A stretch of 64,000 nucleotides of DNA, from NCBI GenBank assembly GCA_937879855.1, contig CALFMO010000022.1:53160-117159 (forward strand), written 5' to 3'. Numbering within the stretch: position 1 is the stretch's first letter; each line of letters starts with the position of its first letter. This DNA comes from an uncultured Acidobacteriaceae bacterium (GTDB lineage Bacteria; Acidobacteriota; Terriglobia; Terriglobales; Acidobacteriaceae). This document shows positions 8,418 to 17,420 of the stretch, piece by piece. Below the pieces are notes generated by a model. That model was given only the letters and a program-made list of their open reading frames with translations. It did not search any database and had not been told where the DNA came from. A program made the position numbers and the translations under genes.

Positions 8418-8494
8418 ACCACGAAGGACACGAAGGTTCACGAAGGAACCCATGAGATCGATTTCCTTGGTGAACCTTCGTGTCCTTGGTGGTT
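8418..8494. repeat. Intergenic inverted repeat (ACCACGAAGGACACGAAGG type)
   Basis: About 30-bp imperfect inverted arms, ACCACGAAGGACACGAAGG at the left and its complement ending CCTTGGTGGT at the right, around a short centre. Fragments of the same kind occur near 24258-24281. The CACAGAGG-type repeats at 22451-22523 and near 27285 form a sister family. Confidence 0.75.
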
Positions 8495-8589
8495 AAAGAT
8501 TTCATTCTCAAGCGCCAAGCGCCTTCCCGCGTATAATGCTCCCGGATTCCACTTCCGCCCTGATGCGGAACCACCGGAGGAATGCACTC

Positions 8590-9480
8590 ATGAGTTTGAA
8601 AGCCATGAACCGCCGCACCTTTCTTGAAACCGCAACCACAGTCACCGCCGCCACGCTACTGACCAGCCGCTTCGGCTGGGCCGCCGGCGAACACAAAATC
8701 GAAAAGATAGGCGTGCAACTCTACACAGTGCGCGATCAGATGAAAACCGACTTCGACGGCACCATCGCCAAGGTCGCGCAGATTGGCTACAAGGAAGTGG
8801 AATTTGCCGGATACTTCGACCATACCGCCCAGCAGGTGCGCGCTGTCTGCGAGAAGAACGGCCTCGACCCAGTCTCCACGCACGTGCAATATGACGAACT
8901 CGACGCCAAGTTTCCCTCCGTCATCGAAGACTCCAAAACCATTGGGCTGAAATACATTGTCTGCCCCTGGATTCCCGAGGACATTCGCAAGAATCCCGAC
9001 ATCTGGAAGCAGGCTGCCGAAAAGTTCAATCGTTGCGGCGAGCAGACCAAAAAAGCCGGCATGCAGTTCGCCTATCACAATCACTGGTTCGAATTTCTTC
9101 CCGTCAACGGCAAGCTTCCCTACGACGAACTCTTGAAACTGTGCGACGCCAAGCTGGTGAAGATGGAAATGGATCTCTGCTGGGTTACCGCGGCCGGAGC
9201 CGATCCTCTGAAATATTTCAATCGCGATCCCGGACGTTTCCCGCTGGTCCACGTCAAAGACCTCAAGAAGATCCCGAAAGTCACCGAGGGCGGTTCCCAG
9301 AATTTCGGCGACACCGTAGATCTGACCTCGGTTGGCGACGGCATCATCGACTGGAAGAAGATCTTCGCCCAGTCGGACAAGGCCGGGATCAAGCACTACA
9401 TCGTCGAACACGACAAACCCGAGAACCCATTCGAGAGCATCACAAAGAGCTACGAATATCTGAGCAAGCTGCGCTGGTGA
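8590..9480 (+). CDS. Tat-exported sugar phosphate isomerase/epimerase-like TIM-barrel protein
   Basis: 296 residues. The chosen ATG at 8590 follows GGAGG; MNRRTFL 15 bases later is an alternative. The N-terminus has a twin-arginine motif (NRRTFLETATTVTAATLLTSRFGWAA), so the product is probably exported folded. The rest matches the xylose-isomerase-like TIM barrel (AP endonuclease 2 superfamily): IGVQLYTVRDQM, YKEVEFAGYFDH, YHNHWFEF, MEMDLCWVTAAG, LVHVKDLKK and IVEHDKP supply the usual His, Glu and Asp metal ligands. The sugar substrate is unknown; neighbours give no operon clue. Confidence 0.85.
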   Translation: MSLKAMNRRTFLETATTVTAATLLTSRFGWAAGEHKIEKIGVQLYTVRDQMKTDFDGTIAKVAQIGYKEVEFAGYFDHTAQQVRAVCEKNGLDPVSTHVQYDELDAKFPSVIEDSKTIGLKYIVCPWIPEDIRKNPDIWKQAAEKFNRCGEQTKKAGMQFAYHNHWFEFLPVNGKLPYDELLKLCDAKLVKMEMDLCWVTAAGADPLKYFNRDPGRFPLVHVKDLKKIPKVTEGGSQNFGDTVDLTSVGDGIIDWKKIFAQSDKAGIKHYIVEHDKPENPFESITKSYEYLSKLRW

Positions 9481-9495
9481 GTTGAGCTTCGAATA

Positions 9496-10509
9496 ATGAA
9501 ATTGATCAACGCACCTCGAGCGGGAGCGTCCCGGCGAAGTTTCGCTGCGCTATTGGCGATTCTGAGCCTCCTGAGCGTTTCCTGCGAGAAGAAAGCCGCG
9601 CCACCTCCTGTCACTGAGTCGCGCTCAAGACTCAGCGCCCCCAGGCGGATTCAGAACTACGCTACGATCGACGGTGGCGGCGGAGTCTATATGGCGGAGA
9701 GCCAAATCCGTCCGCCCGAGAGTGTCGCGCTCACGTTGGAAGGGTCCCCCGACGCTCTCGATAATCGCAAGATCATCCGCAACGGATCTCTGGATCTGCT
9801 GGTCAACGACGTTGGACAATCAATTACAAAAATCGGGTCCATCGTCACCGGGGTGGGCGGATTCGTCGAGAAATCGACGCAGACGAATAGCGGCGGGCAT
9901 TCCGCTTCGGTTACCGTTCGGGTTCCCGCCGCACGCCTCGACCCGGTCATCGTCCAGATCAAAGCCTTAGCCACAACTGTAGACCGCGAGAGCGTTGAGG
10001 CGCGCGACGTAACCCGCGAATATATCGACCTGGACGCCCGTCTGCGCAACGCTCAGGCCGAAGAAGCGCAATACCTGCAGATTCTGAAACGCGCGACGAC
10101 CATCAAAGACACCCTCGATGTAACCGAAAAACTAGCCGACGTGCGCGGCCGGATCGAACAAATGCAGGGGGAAATGAAGTTCCTCACCGCGCAGATCGAC
10201 ATGTCGACGTTGGAGATTCAGCTTCGAGCCGAGGCCGACGCCGCAGTGGCGGGAATTCATTGGCGGCCGCTCCGTCAGGCCAAAATCGCCGCGAGCGAAA
10301 TGGTTGCGGGACTGGCAGACTGGGTCGACTCAGTCGTCGCATTCTTCATCAATCTGCCATTGATTGCCGTTTGGTTTCTGTCAATTGTTGTGTTGGTCGT
10401 AGTCGTAGTTCGTGTCCTGCGCTTCTTTTGGCGACGGTTCGGGCCGAAAGGCTGGCGACTGCCTTGGAGGCGTTCGGTGCCGCCTGTTTCCACGCCAGGT
10501 CAAGGCTAG
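9496..10509 (+). CDS. DUF4349 lipoprotein/membrane protein
   Basis: 337 residues. An N-terminal hydrophobic stretch ends in LLSVSC, a probable lipobox, followed by a low-complexity linker. The core (about 90-250) is of the DUF4349 type: NRKIIRNGSLDLLVNDV, SVTVRVPAARLDPVIVQI, then a long coiled coil (ARLRNAQAEEAQYLQILKRA through IEQMQGEMKFL). A transmembrane segment (FFINLPLIAVWFLSIVVLVVV) and a basic tail close it. It starts 15 bp after the isomerase-like gene. The function of the family is unknown; anchoring and coiled coils suggest an envelope scaffold. Confidence 0.8.
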   Translation: MKLINAPRAGASRRSFAALLAILSLLSVSCEKKAAPPPVTESRSRLSAPRRIQNYATIDGGGGVYMAESQIRPPESVALTLEGSPDALDNRKIIRNGSLDLLVNDVGQSITKIGSIVTGVGGFVEKSTQTNSGGHSASVTVRVPAARLDPVIVQIKALATTVDRESVEARDVTREYIDLDARLRNAQAEEAQYLQILKRATTIKDTLDVTEKLADVRGRIEQMQGEMKFLTAQIDMSTLEIQLRAEADAAVAGIHWRPLRQAKIAASEMVAGLADWVDSVVAFFINLPLIAVWFLSIVVLVVVVVRVLRFFWRRFGPKGWRLPWRRSVPPVSTPGQG

Positions 10510-10564
10510 AGACGGACTCTGCATTTGTTGTTTTGAGTTCAAGAGTCTGTCGCAAGGGAGGTTC

Positions 10565-12268
10565 ATGCAAGTTCGGCGCACGCCCAAGACCTACGACGTT
10601 TGCATTATCGGCTCCGGCGCCGCGGGAGGCACGGCGGCCAAGGTGCTCACCGAGGGTGGTCTGAGTGTGGCGCTGCTCGAGGCCGGACCTCCACTGGTTC
10701 CCGAAAGAGACTACAAGGAACACGTCTGGCCTTACGACTTGCCGCATCGCGGCGCTGGCGTTGGAGGCCGGGCGACCCGCGGCCTAGACGATGAATTCCT
10801 CGCTCCTAACGGCGCTTGGGAAATTGAAGGCGAGCCATACATTTCCGCTCCCGGCTCAAGGTTTCGCTGGTTCCGTTCGCGCATTGTCGGCGGACGCACC
10901 AACCACTGGGGACGTATCGCCCTCCGCATGGCTCCGGTGGATTTCAAAGTACGCTCGCATGACGGCATGGGCGACGACTGGCCCATCAGCTACGAAGATG
11001 TCGCGCCTTACTACGACAAAGTCGAATCCTATATTGGCGTGTTCGGGACAAAAGAAAATATTCCCAGCGCTCCCGACGGAATTTTTCAGCCGCCGCCAAA
11101 ACCACGCTGCACCGAAACGATTATCAAGAAGGCATGCGACAAGCTGAGCATCCTGTGTGTGCCGTCGCGATTGGCGATTCTGACCCAGCCCCACAATGGC
11201 CGTCCTGCCTGCCACTACTGCGCGCAATGCGGCCGGGGATGCATTACCGCCTCGAACTTCAGTTCAAGCCAGGTGATGATTCCGCCGGCGGAGAAGACCG
11301 GACGCCTAACGCTGGTGACCGGAGCGATGGCGCGGGAACTTGTGGTGAACAAAGCCGGCAAGGTGGAAGCGGTTTCGTACATCGATAAGGCTTCGCGCGA
11401 AGAGAGGCGCATTCACGCGCGCGCTTTCATCGTCGCTGCCAGTTCCTGCGAATCCGCGCGGTTGCTGCTGAACTCCAAGTCCACGCTGTTTCCGGACGGG
11501 CTGGCCAATTCCTCCGGAGTCGTCGGCCGCAATCTGATGGACTCGGTTGGCAGCAACGCGGGCGGATTTTTCCCTGCGCTGGAAAAAGTGGCGGCGCACA
11601 ATCACGATGGCGTTGGCGGCATGCACATGTATCTGCCGTGGTGGAAGTTCGACCGCAAGAATGAATTCCTTCGCGGTTATCACACCGAGTTCGGCGGTGG
11701 ACGCGGCATGCCGGGCGTCGGCGACTTCCATCATCTATCCGATGAATTCGAAGGTTACGGTTCCGCTCTGAAGCAGGAATGCAAGAAGAAGTACGGGACA
11801 TACATCGGATTCTCCGGCCGCGGCGAGATGATTCCCAACGAGAACTGTTATTGCGAAATCGATCCCTCGGCGGTCGATCAGTGGGGCATTCCGGTGCTGC
11901 GCTTTCACTGGAAGTGGGGCGACAACGAAATCAAGATGGCGAAGGATATGCAGGAAACCTACCGCGAAATCGTTGAAGCCGGCGGCGGGACTTTCATATC
12001 GAGAGCGCGGCCCGATCGACCGAATCCCTACGGTATTGCCGATGGCGGTGTGATCATCCACGAAGTGGGGACGGTTCGTATGGGAGCGCATCCCGCCACG
12101 TCCGCATTGAACCAGTACTGCCAGGCGCATGATGTAAAGAATTTATTTGTGACCGATGGAGCCTGCTTTGTCACCAACGCCGATAAGAATCCCACGCTGA
12201 CGATTATGGCGCTGACCTGGCGTGCCTCGGATTACTTGCTCGACCAGGCGAAGAAAGGGAATCTGTAG
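10565..12268 (+). CDS. GMC-family oxidoreductase (gluconate 2-dehydrogenase large subunit-like)
   Basis: 567 residues from ATG 10565 behind AAGGGAGG. The FAD-binding Rossmann motif GSGAAGGTAA is near the N-terminus, followed by GGRTNHWG, a GMC hallmark, and a C-terminal domain with HEVGTVRMG and NPTLTIMALTWRASDYLL. A cysteine cluster (ACHYCAQCGRGC) in the middle is typical of the bacterial membrane-bound subgroup. The enzyme oxidises an alcohol or sugar and passes electrons on, usually to a c-type cytochrome. It is followed 9 bp later by its Tat-type small subunit. No cytochrome subunit lies next to it. Confidence 0.9.
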   Translation: MQVRRTPKTYDVCIIGSGAAGGTAAKVLTEGGLSVALLEAGPPLVPERDYKEHVWPYDLPHRGAGVGGRATRGLDDEFLAPNGAWEIEGEPYISAPGSRFRWFRSRIVGGRTNHWGRIALRMAPVDFKVRSHDGMGDDWPISYEDVAPYYDKVESYIGVFGTKENIPSAPDGIFQPPPKPRCTETIIKKACDKLSILCVPSRLAILTQPHNGRPACHYCAQCGRGCITASNFSSSQVMIPPAEKTGRLTLVTGAMARELVVNKAGKVEAVSYIDKASREERRIHARAFIVAASSCESARLLLNSKSTLFPDGLANSSGVVGRNLMDSVGSNAGGFFPALEKVAAHNHDGVGGMHMYLPWWKFDRKNEFLRGYHTEFGGGRGMPGVGDFHHLSDEFEGYGSALKQECKKKYGTYIGFSGRGEMIPNENCYCEIDPSAVDQWGIPVLRFHWKWGDNEIKMAKDMQETYREIVEAGGGTFISRARPDRPNPYGIADGGVIIHEVGTVRMGAHPATSALNQYCQAHDVKNLFVTDGACFVTNADKNPTLTIMALTWRASDYLLDQAKKGNL

Positions 12269-12277
12269 AGCAGACCC

Positions 12278-12868
12278 ATGACGATTTCACGACGCGACAT
12301 TCTCAAATCGCTGACGCTAACCGCCGTGACTGGCTCGGTGCTGCAGGTGATACCGCTGCAAGCGGCCGAATACGCGCATCGCATGGTGAGCGCGGAAAAA
12401 GCGGCGGCGGAAGACCAAGCTTATGCGCCCAAGTTCTTCTCCGCTCACGCATACAAGACGCTGCAAGTGCTCTGCCAGACGATCATTCCTTCCGATGCCG
12501 ACGCGAAGGGAGCGATCGAGGCAGGCGCGCCGGAGTTCATCGACCTGATCACCAGCGAAAACGTGGACTATCAAGTCGCTCTGGGCGGAGGATTGATGTG
12601 GCTCGACAACACCTGCATTGATGGCTACGGCAAGCCCTATCTCGATTGCACCGCGGCGCAGCAGAAAGAAATTCTCGACCTCATCGCGTATCGCAGGAAC
12701 GCGAAGCTGGATCCGAGCTTGGGCCAGGGCATCGATTTTTTCGCGCTGTTGCGTAAGTTCACCGCCGATGGCTATTTCACCAGCGAGATCGGCATCGAGT
12801 ATTTGGGCTACATCGGCAACACGTTCGTAAAAGATTTTCCAGGCTGTCCGCCCGTACCGGGGTTGTAG
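12278..12868 (+). CDS. Gluconate 2-dehydrogenase subunit 3 family protein
   Basis: 196 residues with a twin-arginine signal (SRRDILKSLTLTAVTGSVLQ). The body has features of the small gamma subunit that accompanies GMC dehydrogenases: LQVLCQTIIPSDADAKGAIEAGAPEFID, GGGLMWLDNTC and GYFTSEIGIEYLGYIGN. In known complexes this subunit carries the flavoprotein through the Tat system and holds it at the periplasmic face. It lies 9 bp after the GMC gene and is surely in the same operon. The third, cytochrome subunit is absent here. Confidence 0.9.
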   Translation: MTISRRDILKSLTLTAVTGSVLQVIPLQAAEYAHRMVSAEKAAAEDQAYAPKFFSAHAYKTLQVLCQTIIPSDADAKGAIEAGAPEFIDLITSENVDYQVALGGGLMWLDNTCIDGYGKPYLDCTAAQQKEILDLIAYRRNAKLDPSLGQGIDFFALLRKFTADGYFTSEIGIEYLGYIGNTFVKDFPGCPPVPGL

Positions 12869-13313
12869 AGCGGGCGCCCTCGCCCGCTTGCCTGCAGAGT
12901 CGCAAAAGCAGCGGGCAAGAGTGCCCGCTCCACACAAGTGCCTAATCTATACAAACGTCCGCTCCACACAAGTGCCCTTAATGTGTGTACGTACAAATAA
13001 GTACTTATACGAGAGCGAGCTCGAAAATCGCTGCCGGCCATCGCGCAGGATACCCTTTCCGGGGCCGGAAAGGGACCTAGCTGCGACGATCGATGCCGAG
13101 ACTGAGGAAAGCTTCGCCCCCGACAAAACTGCGTGTCCTGTGGCCTGCGAGGACCTTCTTCGAATTATCAATCACTTCCACCAAGACTCAACAACTTAAG
13201 AAAGATTGCGCCAGACTCAATATTTTAAGAAGCGCTAAGGCCCGGTTTCGACAGTTGGCCCAAATAATCCATTTCAGCCCGCTTCGTGTATAGTTCTGGT
13301 CGTTTCTGTCGGG
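12869..13313. repeat. Gene-free spacer with short inverted and direct repeats
   Basis: 445 bp with no convincing coding frame. The first part is palindromic (AGCGGGCG next to CGCCCGCT, then GCGGGCA paired with TGCCCGC). CGCTCCACACAAGTGCC occurs twice, at about 12928 and 12961. The remainder shows nothing recognisable. Confidence 0.6.
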
Positions 13314-14423
13314 TTGCTCTTATGCGATTACAGATGTGTGTGTGCAATTCTGGTGCTCTGTTGGTCGATCGTCGAAGCGCAAGCTCCTTCGACAACCAAT
13401 CTGACAGCTCCCGCGACTCCACAGCCGCTGCTCCGAATCGAACGCGTCCGCGAAGGCGAGGCCGTGTGCGCATTAGTGCGCGACGACGGGACCTATCGGC
13501 TGGAAAAACTCGTTCGCGCCAAGGGCGACATGTACAACGGAACAACGGACGCGGATCAAATCGCGCGTTTGCGCACGCTTCTCGCCGACGCGCAGTTGCG
13601 GGCGATTTCGCAGGACAAGATTAAGGCAGACCTGTTCACCGACACTCTCGACCACCTAGATCTCGCCATCTGGCGTGACCGCGGATGGCAGTTGCTCGAG
13701 TTCCGAAATCCATCCAGCAGGAAAGCCTTCAAAGATTCTCTGGACCCTTTGCTGAGCTGGTTTCAAGAGCTGCAGAAGAGGCGCCCCGGAGCCACCGAAG
13801 TCCCCGGCCCGGCAAGCCGCTGCCTGCCACACAATGAATTGCAAGCGCGAAGTGAAATCCAACCTGCGCCGAATTCCGTGTCGGCCGCCGAGTCCGTTGG
13901 GTCAACGCCCGCCTATCTGTTTCGCTTCCAGTCCTCGCAGTTCCTGGGTGGAACTGGCCGCTCAGTAGTGATTGCCACTTTCGAAACCACGTGTACCATC
14001 CTCTATTCTGACGGCACGTATCACTACGAAAAGCGAATGCAGGAGACCGACGGCTCCCGCAGCGGACACAGTTATGGTGGACGTGTGAGTGCCGATTCGC
14101 TCACTAAAGTTAATACTCTGCTCGATTCGAGGGAACTGAAAAACGCTGTTTCTGATGACGGCGAACCCACAGCCGCGCAGGAAGCCGAGGTGACTAACGT
14201 ATGGATCGCCCGGGAAAAAGCTTTGCAGCACCTCAGCTTCATGAGCGAGTTCAACACACGCGGCAATCCTGGAAGAGTCGGAGGCATGAGCAACACAACC
14301 TATCGCGTCAGCGGCGGCAAGGTTCTTGATCCGCTGAGGCATTGGATGAAGGAGCATACGAACAAGCAGGAAGGCGCCACCGGCGACGACAAAACAATGA
14401 ACGACTGCCTCCCGTCTCGTTAA
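13314..14423 (+). CDS. Secreted protein with two similar halves, unknown function
   Basis: About 369 residues, not recognised. It probably starts at TTG 13314 (GTG 13338 is also possible), giving a hydrophobic leader ending near IVEAQA, so it is likely exported. Two repeated modules are visible: AVCALVRDDGTYRLEKL at about 50 and TCTILYSDGTYHYEKRM at about 230, each followed by a helix of the form ADSLTKVNTLLDSRELK or TDADQIARLRTLLADAQLR. This points to internal duplication of a roughly 120-residue domain. Neither start has a strong ribosome site. Flanks are long gene-free spacers. Confidence 0.7.
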   Translation: MLLCDYRCVCAILVLCWSIVEAQAPSTTNLTAPATPQPLLRIERVREGEAVCALVRDDGTYRLEKLVRAKGDMYNGTTDADQIARLRTLLADAQLRAISQDKIKADLFTDTLDHLDLAIWRDRGWQLLEFRNPSSRKAFKDSLDPLLSWFQELQKRRPGATEVPGPASRCLPHNELQARSEIQPAPNSVSAAESVGSTPAYLFRFQSSQFLGGTGRSVVIATFETTCTILYSDGTYHYEKRMQETDGSRSGHSYGGRVSADSLTKVNTLLDSRELKNAVSDDGEPTAAQEAEVTNVWIAREKALQHLSFMSEFNTRGNPGRVGGMSNTTYRVSGGKVLDPLRHWMKEHTNKQEGATGDDKTMNDCLPSR

Positions 14424-14975
14424 TCCGTCCCTCGGGTTCCATCTCGTGGAAGTGCGACGCTGGGTTTCAAGCGTTATCCCCATCAATGAAGGGTCGGAAC
14501 TTGCCGATCTGTCAGACGCTCCAGTTGGCGATAAATCTCTATCACGCTCATTGCGGTAAGCTTTTTCCACTTTGGAATCCGGATTCCAATGCGCGGCTTG
14601 CGGAGAATGGAACTCAACTTCGGTGGATGAATCTGCCGGACGACGCCAAAGTTACGTTGAAGACTGCCAGGTCTGCTGCAAGCCGAATGTGCTTCGCGTC
14701 GAGTATGACATGTCATCGCAGGAATTTTTTATCACCGCGGAACTGGAATGACAAACGCAAAATGGACTTCGGACCTCGGACTTCTAACTTCATACTTTTG
14801 ACTTTTGACTTTACCTCCACCCTTGTCGAGCTTCACTCGACTGGACAGCCGAGGGCGGCTGTCCCCACATAAATCAAATCAGACTTCGGCCTCCCGAGGG
14901 TCCAAAGTCTGAGGTCTGGCATTCGAGGTTCGAACTCTGCGCTATAGTTACTGGCATCAAAAGGACGGACTCGCA
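14424..14975. other. Gene-free spacer containing a palindromic repeat
   Basis: 552 bp without a credible gene. Positions 14843-14873 hold a palindrome with GGACAGCC / GGCTGTCC arms followed by CCACATAAA. The identical 31 bp occurs at 19100-19130 and a shortened relative lies near 16397-16420. The rest shows nothing recognisable apart from the ribosome site of the gene at 14976. Confidence 0.7.
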
Positions 14976-15338
14976 ATGGCAACTGGCTACAGCGCTGGCA
15001 GGATGGTGGCTCACAACATGGTAACCACGCAGTTTGAACTCGACGGCTTCCGCGTGACGCGCACGCTGGGCGTGGTGCGCGGCATCGTGGTGCGCTCGCG
15101 CTCGATTTTCGGAACCATCGGCGCCGGCCTGCAAACGCTGGTCGGCGGCAACATCACGCTGCTCACCAATCTGTGCGAGAAGACGCGTGCGGAAGCCTTC
15201 GACCTGATGCTGGTGCATGCCGCCGAACTGGGAGGAAACGCTGTGGTCGGCGCGCGCTATGACGCGACTGAAGTCATGCAGGGCGTCACGGAAGTGCTTG
15301 CGTACGGCACGGCCGTGTTCGTGGAACCGGCGAAGTGA
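14976..15338 (+). CDS. YbjQ/UPF0145 family protein
   Basis: 120 residues. It matches the small YbjQ-type family: MVTTQFELDGFRVTRTLGVVRG at the start, then RSIFGTIGAGLQTLVGGNI, EKTRAEAFDLMLVHAAELGGNAVVGARYD and the closing AYGTAVFVE. These proteins form pentameric rings and are sometimes annotated as heavy-metal binding; the function is not established. The ATG follows AAAGGACGG. It converges with the unknown secreted protein at 15360, with about 20 bp between them. Confidence 0.85.
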   Translation: MATGYSAGRMVAHNMVTTQFELDGFRVTRTLGVVRGIVVRSRSIFGTIGAGLQTLVGGNITLLTNLCEKTRAEAFDLMLVHAAELGGNAVVGARYDATEVMQGVTEVLAYGTAVFVEPAK

Positions 15339-15359
15339 GAGGCTTCCAGGAGTGCCAGA

Positions 15360-15824
15360 CTAACCGCACACAAACCTGATGTGACACCAGGTCGCATCGA
15401 AGCTGCCCTTTTCCACGCTGCCGTCCCGGAAGTGAAGTTCGTATTCCCCGGCGGAAATCTTCTCGTCGATGAACTTGTCGAGGTGCAGGCTCCCGGCAGT
15501 CGCCGCCTCGCATGCTCCCGCTCTCAGGCAACGGATCGCCCCAACCTCGGTTGCACGCACTTCAATGGAATACGGAGCCGACTTGGGAAGGTTTTTCCAA
15601 ATCGAAATCTTGACGTAAGGTTCGCTGATCTTGCCGCACTCGCTCTGGTTGGCGGTGAAGTAGAAATCGAGGGCGAGCGCATCGGTCGGCGCGCAGCCGT
15701 ATTGCGCATAAGCAAAAGGCAAGTGCGCGGACGACTCCGCCTGCCGGTTCGCACTCGCGGAACCTGCGAGAAGGATCATCCCCAGAAGGCAGACGGTCGC
15801 AGTCGCTTTCACCAGCGATGGCAC
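15360..15824 (-). CDS. Small secreted protein of unknown function
   Basis: 154 residues from GTG 15824. A GGGAGA about 12 bases upstream and the hydrophobic leader that follows (SLVKATATVCLLGMILLAGSASA) support this start over a longer frame. The mature part has six cysteines (YGCAPTD, SECGK, IRCLRAGACE, TWCHIRFVCG), suggesting disulfides outside the cytoplasm, and beta-rich sequence such as YEFHFRDGS-like strands. No family recognised. It lies 28 bp downstream of the membrane protein at 15853 and is probably co-transcribed with it. Confidence 0.65.
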   Translation of the reverse strand: MPSLVKATATVCLLGMILLAGSASANRQAESSAHLPFAYAQYGCAPTDALALDFYFTANQSECGKISEPYVKISIWKNLPKSAPYSIEVRATEVGAIRCLRAGACEAATAGSLHLDKFIDEKISAGEYELHFRDGSVEKGSFDATWCHIRFVCG

Positions 15825-15852
15825 AGTTCTGGTTTCTCCCGAAAGTCCCAGC

Positions 15853-16275
15853 TCATTCTTTGTAGAGCCAACCTGCAACCATCGAAGCGAGGATCGCGCC
15901 CAGCCACATTTCGACCATCTGGCCAAAGGGCAGCCCGCGTCCGACCGGCGACCATGTGGCCTCCGCGAAGTTGCTCGGAAAGCCCGCGAAGAATCCAGCG
16001 AGAAAGCCAACTTTCAGCGCCGCGCCGGGACCGGGCCCCAGGCCCTGTCGCGCCCAGGCATAGAGATGGGCCACCGCGATCGCCAAAAGAAACAGAAGCA
16101 CGATCCATTGCGCTGTAAAGTAGGGATAGCGCGGCGTCTTCAAGAACAGGCCGGCATTCTGAGCCGCCACGTAGCGACCACTGGTGATGAACCGGTAAAT
16201 AAAAAAACTCCACGCGTTCCACACCACGCCTCCGGCCAAACCGCCCAACCAGATTCTTCCTCGATTGAGTGCCAT
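15853..16275 (-). CDS. Small integral membrane protein of unknown function
   Basis: 140 residues from ATG 16275 behind AGGAGG. Four hydrophobic segments are visible: IWLGGLAGGVVWNAWSFFIY, AQWIVLLFLLAIAVAHLYAW, ALKVGFLAGFFAGFPSNFAE and MVEMWLGAILASMVAGWLY. Glycine-rich helix packing and tryptophans at the membrane edge support a real membrane protein. No family recognised; the order of helices resembles small DUF1761-like proteins, but I cannot confirm that. It is the first gene of a two-gene unit with the secreted protein at 15360. Confidence 0.65.
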   Translation of the reverse strand: MALNRGRIWLGGLAGGVVWNAWSFFIYRFITSGRYVAAQNAGLFLKTPRYPYFTAQWIVLLFLLAIAVAHLYAWARQGLGPGPGAALKVGFLAGFFAGFPSNFAEATWSPVGRGLPFGQMVEMWLGAILASMVAGWLYKE

Positions 16276-16415
16276 GCAGCGCCTCCTGTGAACTTGATTT
16301 GTGAACGGGGCCCTGGGACGAGATGCGCGCAGTGTACACCAAAATAGTTGCGAGCGAGATGACGCTTTGAATGCGGCCACGGTAATTCGCGGTCCGACAG
16401 CCGAGGCGGCTGTCG

Positions 16416-16946
16416 CTACGTGAGTTGCGACAGCAGTCTCGGCAGGACTTGCTGCCGCTGGGCGAAGGTATTCTGCATCTGGCGGCGGACGAAGATCGCA
16501 TTCGCGATCGTGCCCAGAAATCCGAAGCCAACTTCATATTCGATGCGGTCACGCACCAGCGTCCCGGTGACGCCGTCGCGAGTTTCCGCTTGGAATTCGT
16601 GGCGATGATGCCAACTTTTAAAAGGACCGCGATCCTGCACATCGGCGAAGTAATGGTTCCATTCGAATTCGGTGATGCGAGCGATCCATCGCGCCCGCAC
16701 CGGCAGAAAAGGGAACACGCGAAATGACGTGACGATCGTTGAGTCCACACCGGCAGCCCGGTCGGCGGCTATCCCCGGTGGCGGATTCGGCACTGGCATG
16801 CGATTCAGCGCGATCAGCTTCGTGCGGCTGGAGGCGGGCATGATCCGCGGCAGGTTTTCCGGATTCGAGAAAAACGCAAATACGCGCTCGATCGGGAAGG
16901 GAACCCACTGCTCGAATTCCAGTCGATGAAGCATGGATACTGTCAT
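16416..16946 (-). CDS. SRPBCC-fold (START-like) protein
   Basis: 176 residues of the SRPBCC/polyketide-cyclase-like fold: it opens LEFEQWVPFPIERVFAFFSNPENLPRIMP, the classic first strand and helix, and ends with the long amphipathic helix IANAIFVRRQMQNTFAQRQQVLPRLL. A central pattern, FRVFPFLPVRARWIARITEFEW ... FADVQDRGPFKSWHHRHEF, matches a subgroup often described as ligand-binding SRPBCC proteins. The true start may be the second Met at 16934. It probably binds a small hydrophobic ligand in the cytoplasm; the ligand is unknown. Confidence 0.8.
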   Translation of the reverse strand: MTVSMLHRLEFEQWVPFPIERVFAFFSNPENLPRIMPASSRTKLIALNRMPVPNPPPGIAADRAAGVDSTIVTSFRVFPFLPVRARWIARITEFEWNHYFADVQDRGPFKSWHHRHEFQAETRDGVTGTLVRDRIEYEVGFGFLGTIANAIFVRRQMQNTFAQRQQVLPRLLSQLT

Positions 16947-16969
16947 CCTAACTACGAACCCGCATTAAT

Positions 16970-17168
16970 TGTCGTGCTGAGCGAGAACGAGCGGAGCGGA
17001 ACGCGAGGCTCGTTCGGAGTCGAAGCATCCCTACCCGCGGCAGTCTTTTTCCTCCCGAGATCACAGTCGAAGGCCAGATCGAGCTAATGGAACTTAGGTT
17101 AGGTAGGGATGCTTCGGCTGCGCGGTAAGGATCGCTGCGCTCTTCTTCCCGCTTCGCTCAGCATGACA
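16970..17168. repeat. Two inverted copies of a dispersed GCTGAGCGA-type repeat
   Basis: The left copy begins GTCGTGCTGAGCGAGAACG and ends GAAGCATCCCTACC near 17034. The right copy, in the opposite orientation, runs from GGTAGGGATGCTTCG at about 17103 to CGCTCAGCATGACAG near 17168. The outer ends TGTCAT...GAGCGAAGCG are those of the element at 20110-20217 and of the insertion inside rsmH (18333-18394). The rest of 16947-17392 is gene-free. Confidence 0.7.
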
Positions 17169-17392
17169 GGCTTTCAAAAACTCCAAATTCACATGGACTG
17201 AAGAGTCGGGCTTGCGATTTCCACAAGAAAATCCGCGCCAGTGGCTGAGGTCAAGAAAAATCTGAGCGAAAGAATAGCGAAAGAACCAAAGCCATAAACC
17301 CAACCCCTAGTGGTCCTTCGAATGGTTAACCACAAGCCTTCGTAGTTTCCCAAATCGATGTCCAAGTGGGTCGGCGACCGTCAAGTTTGTGC

Positions 17393-17420
17393 TTGACAAT
17401 AAAAGACTTACAGCTAAGAT
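17393..17420 (+). promoter_or_regulatory. Sigma-70-type promoter of the mraZ operon
   Basis: TTGACA at 17393-17398, a 16-bp spacer, then TAAGAT at 17415-17420. The MraZ-box repeats begin immediately after the -10 element. The leader to the mraZ start is about 210 nt. Confidence 0.75.

Noticed and set aside
15381..16118. Long open frame of 245 codons on the plus strand
   Set aside because: It is antisense to two minus-strand genes with good ribosome sites, a signal peptide or membrane helices; its own product is Arg-rich with no recognisable pattern.
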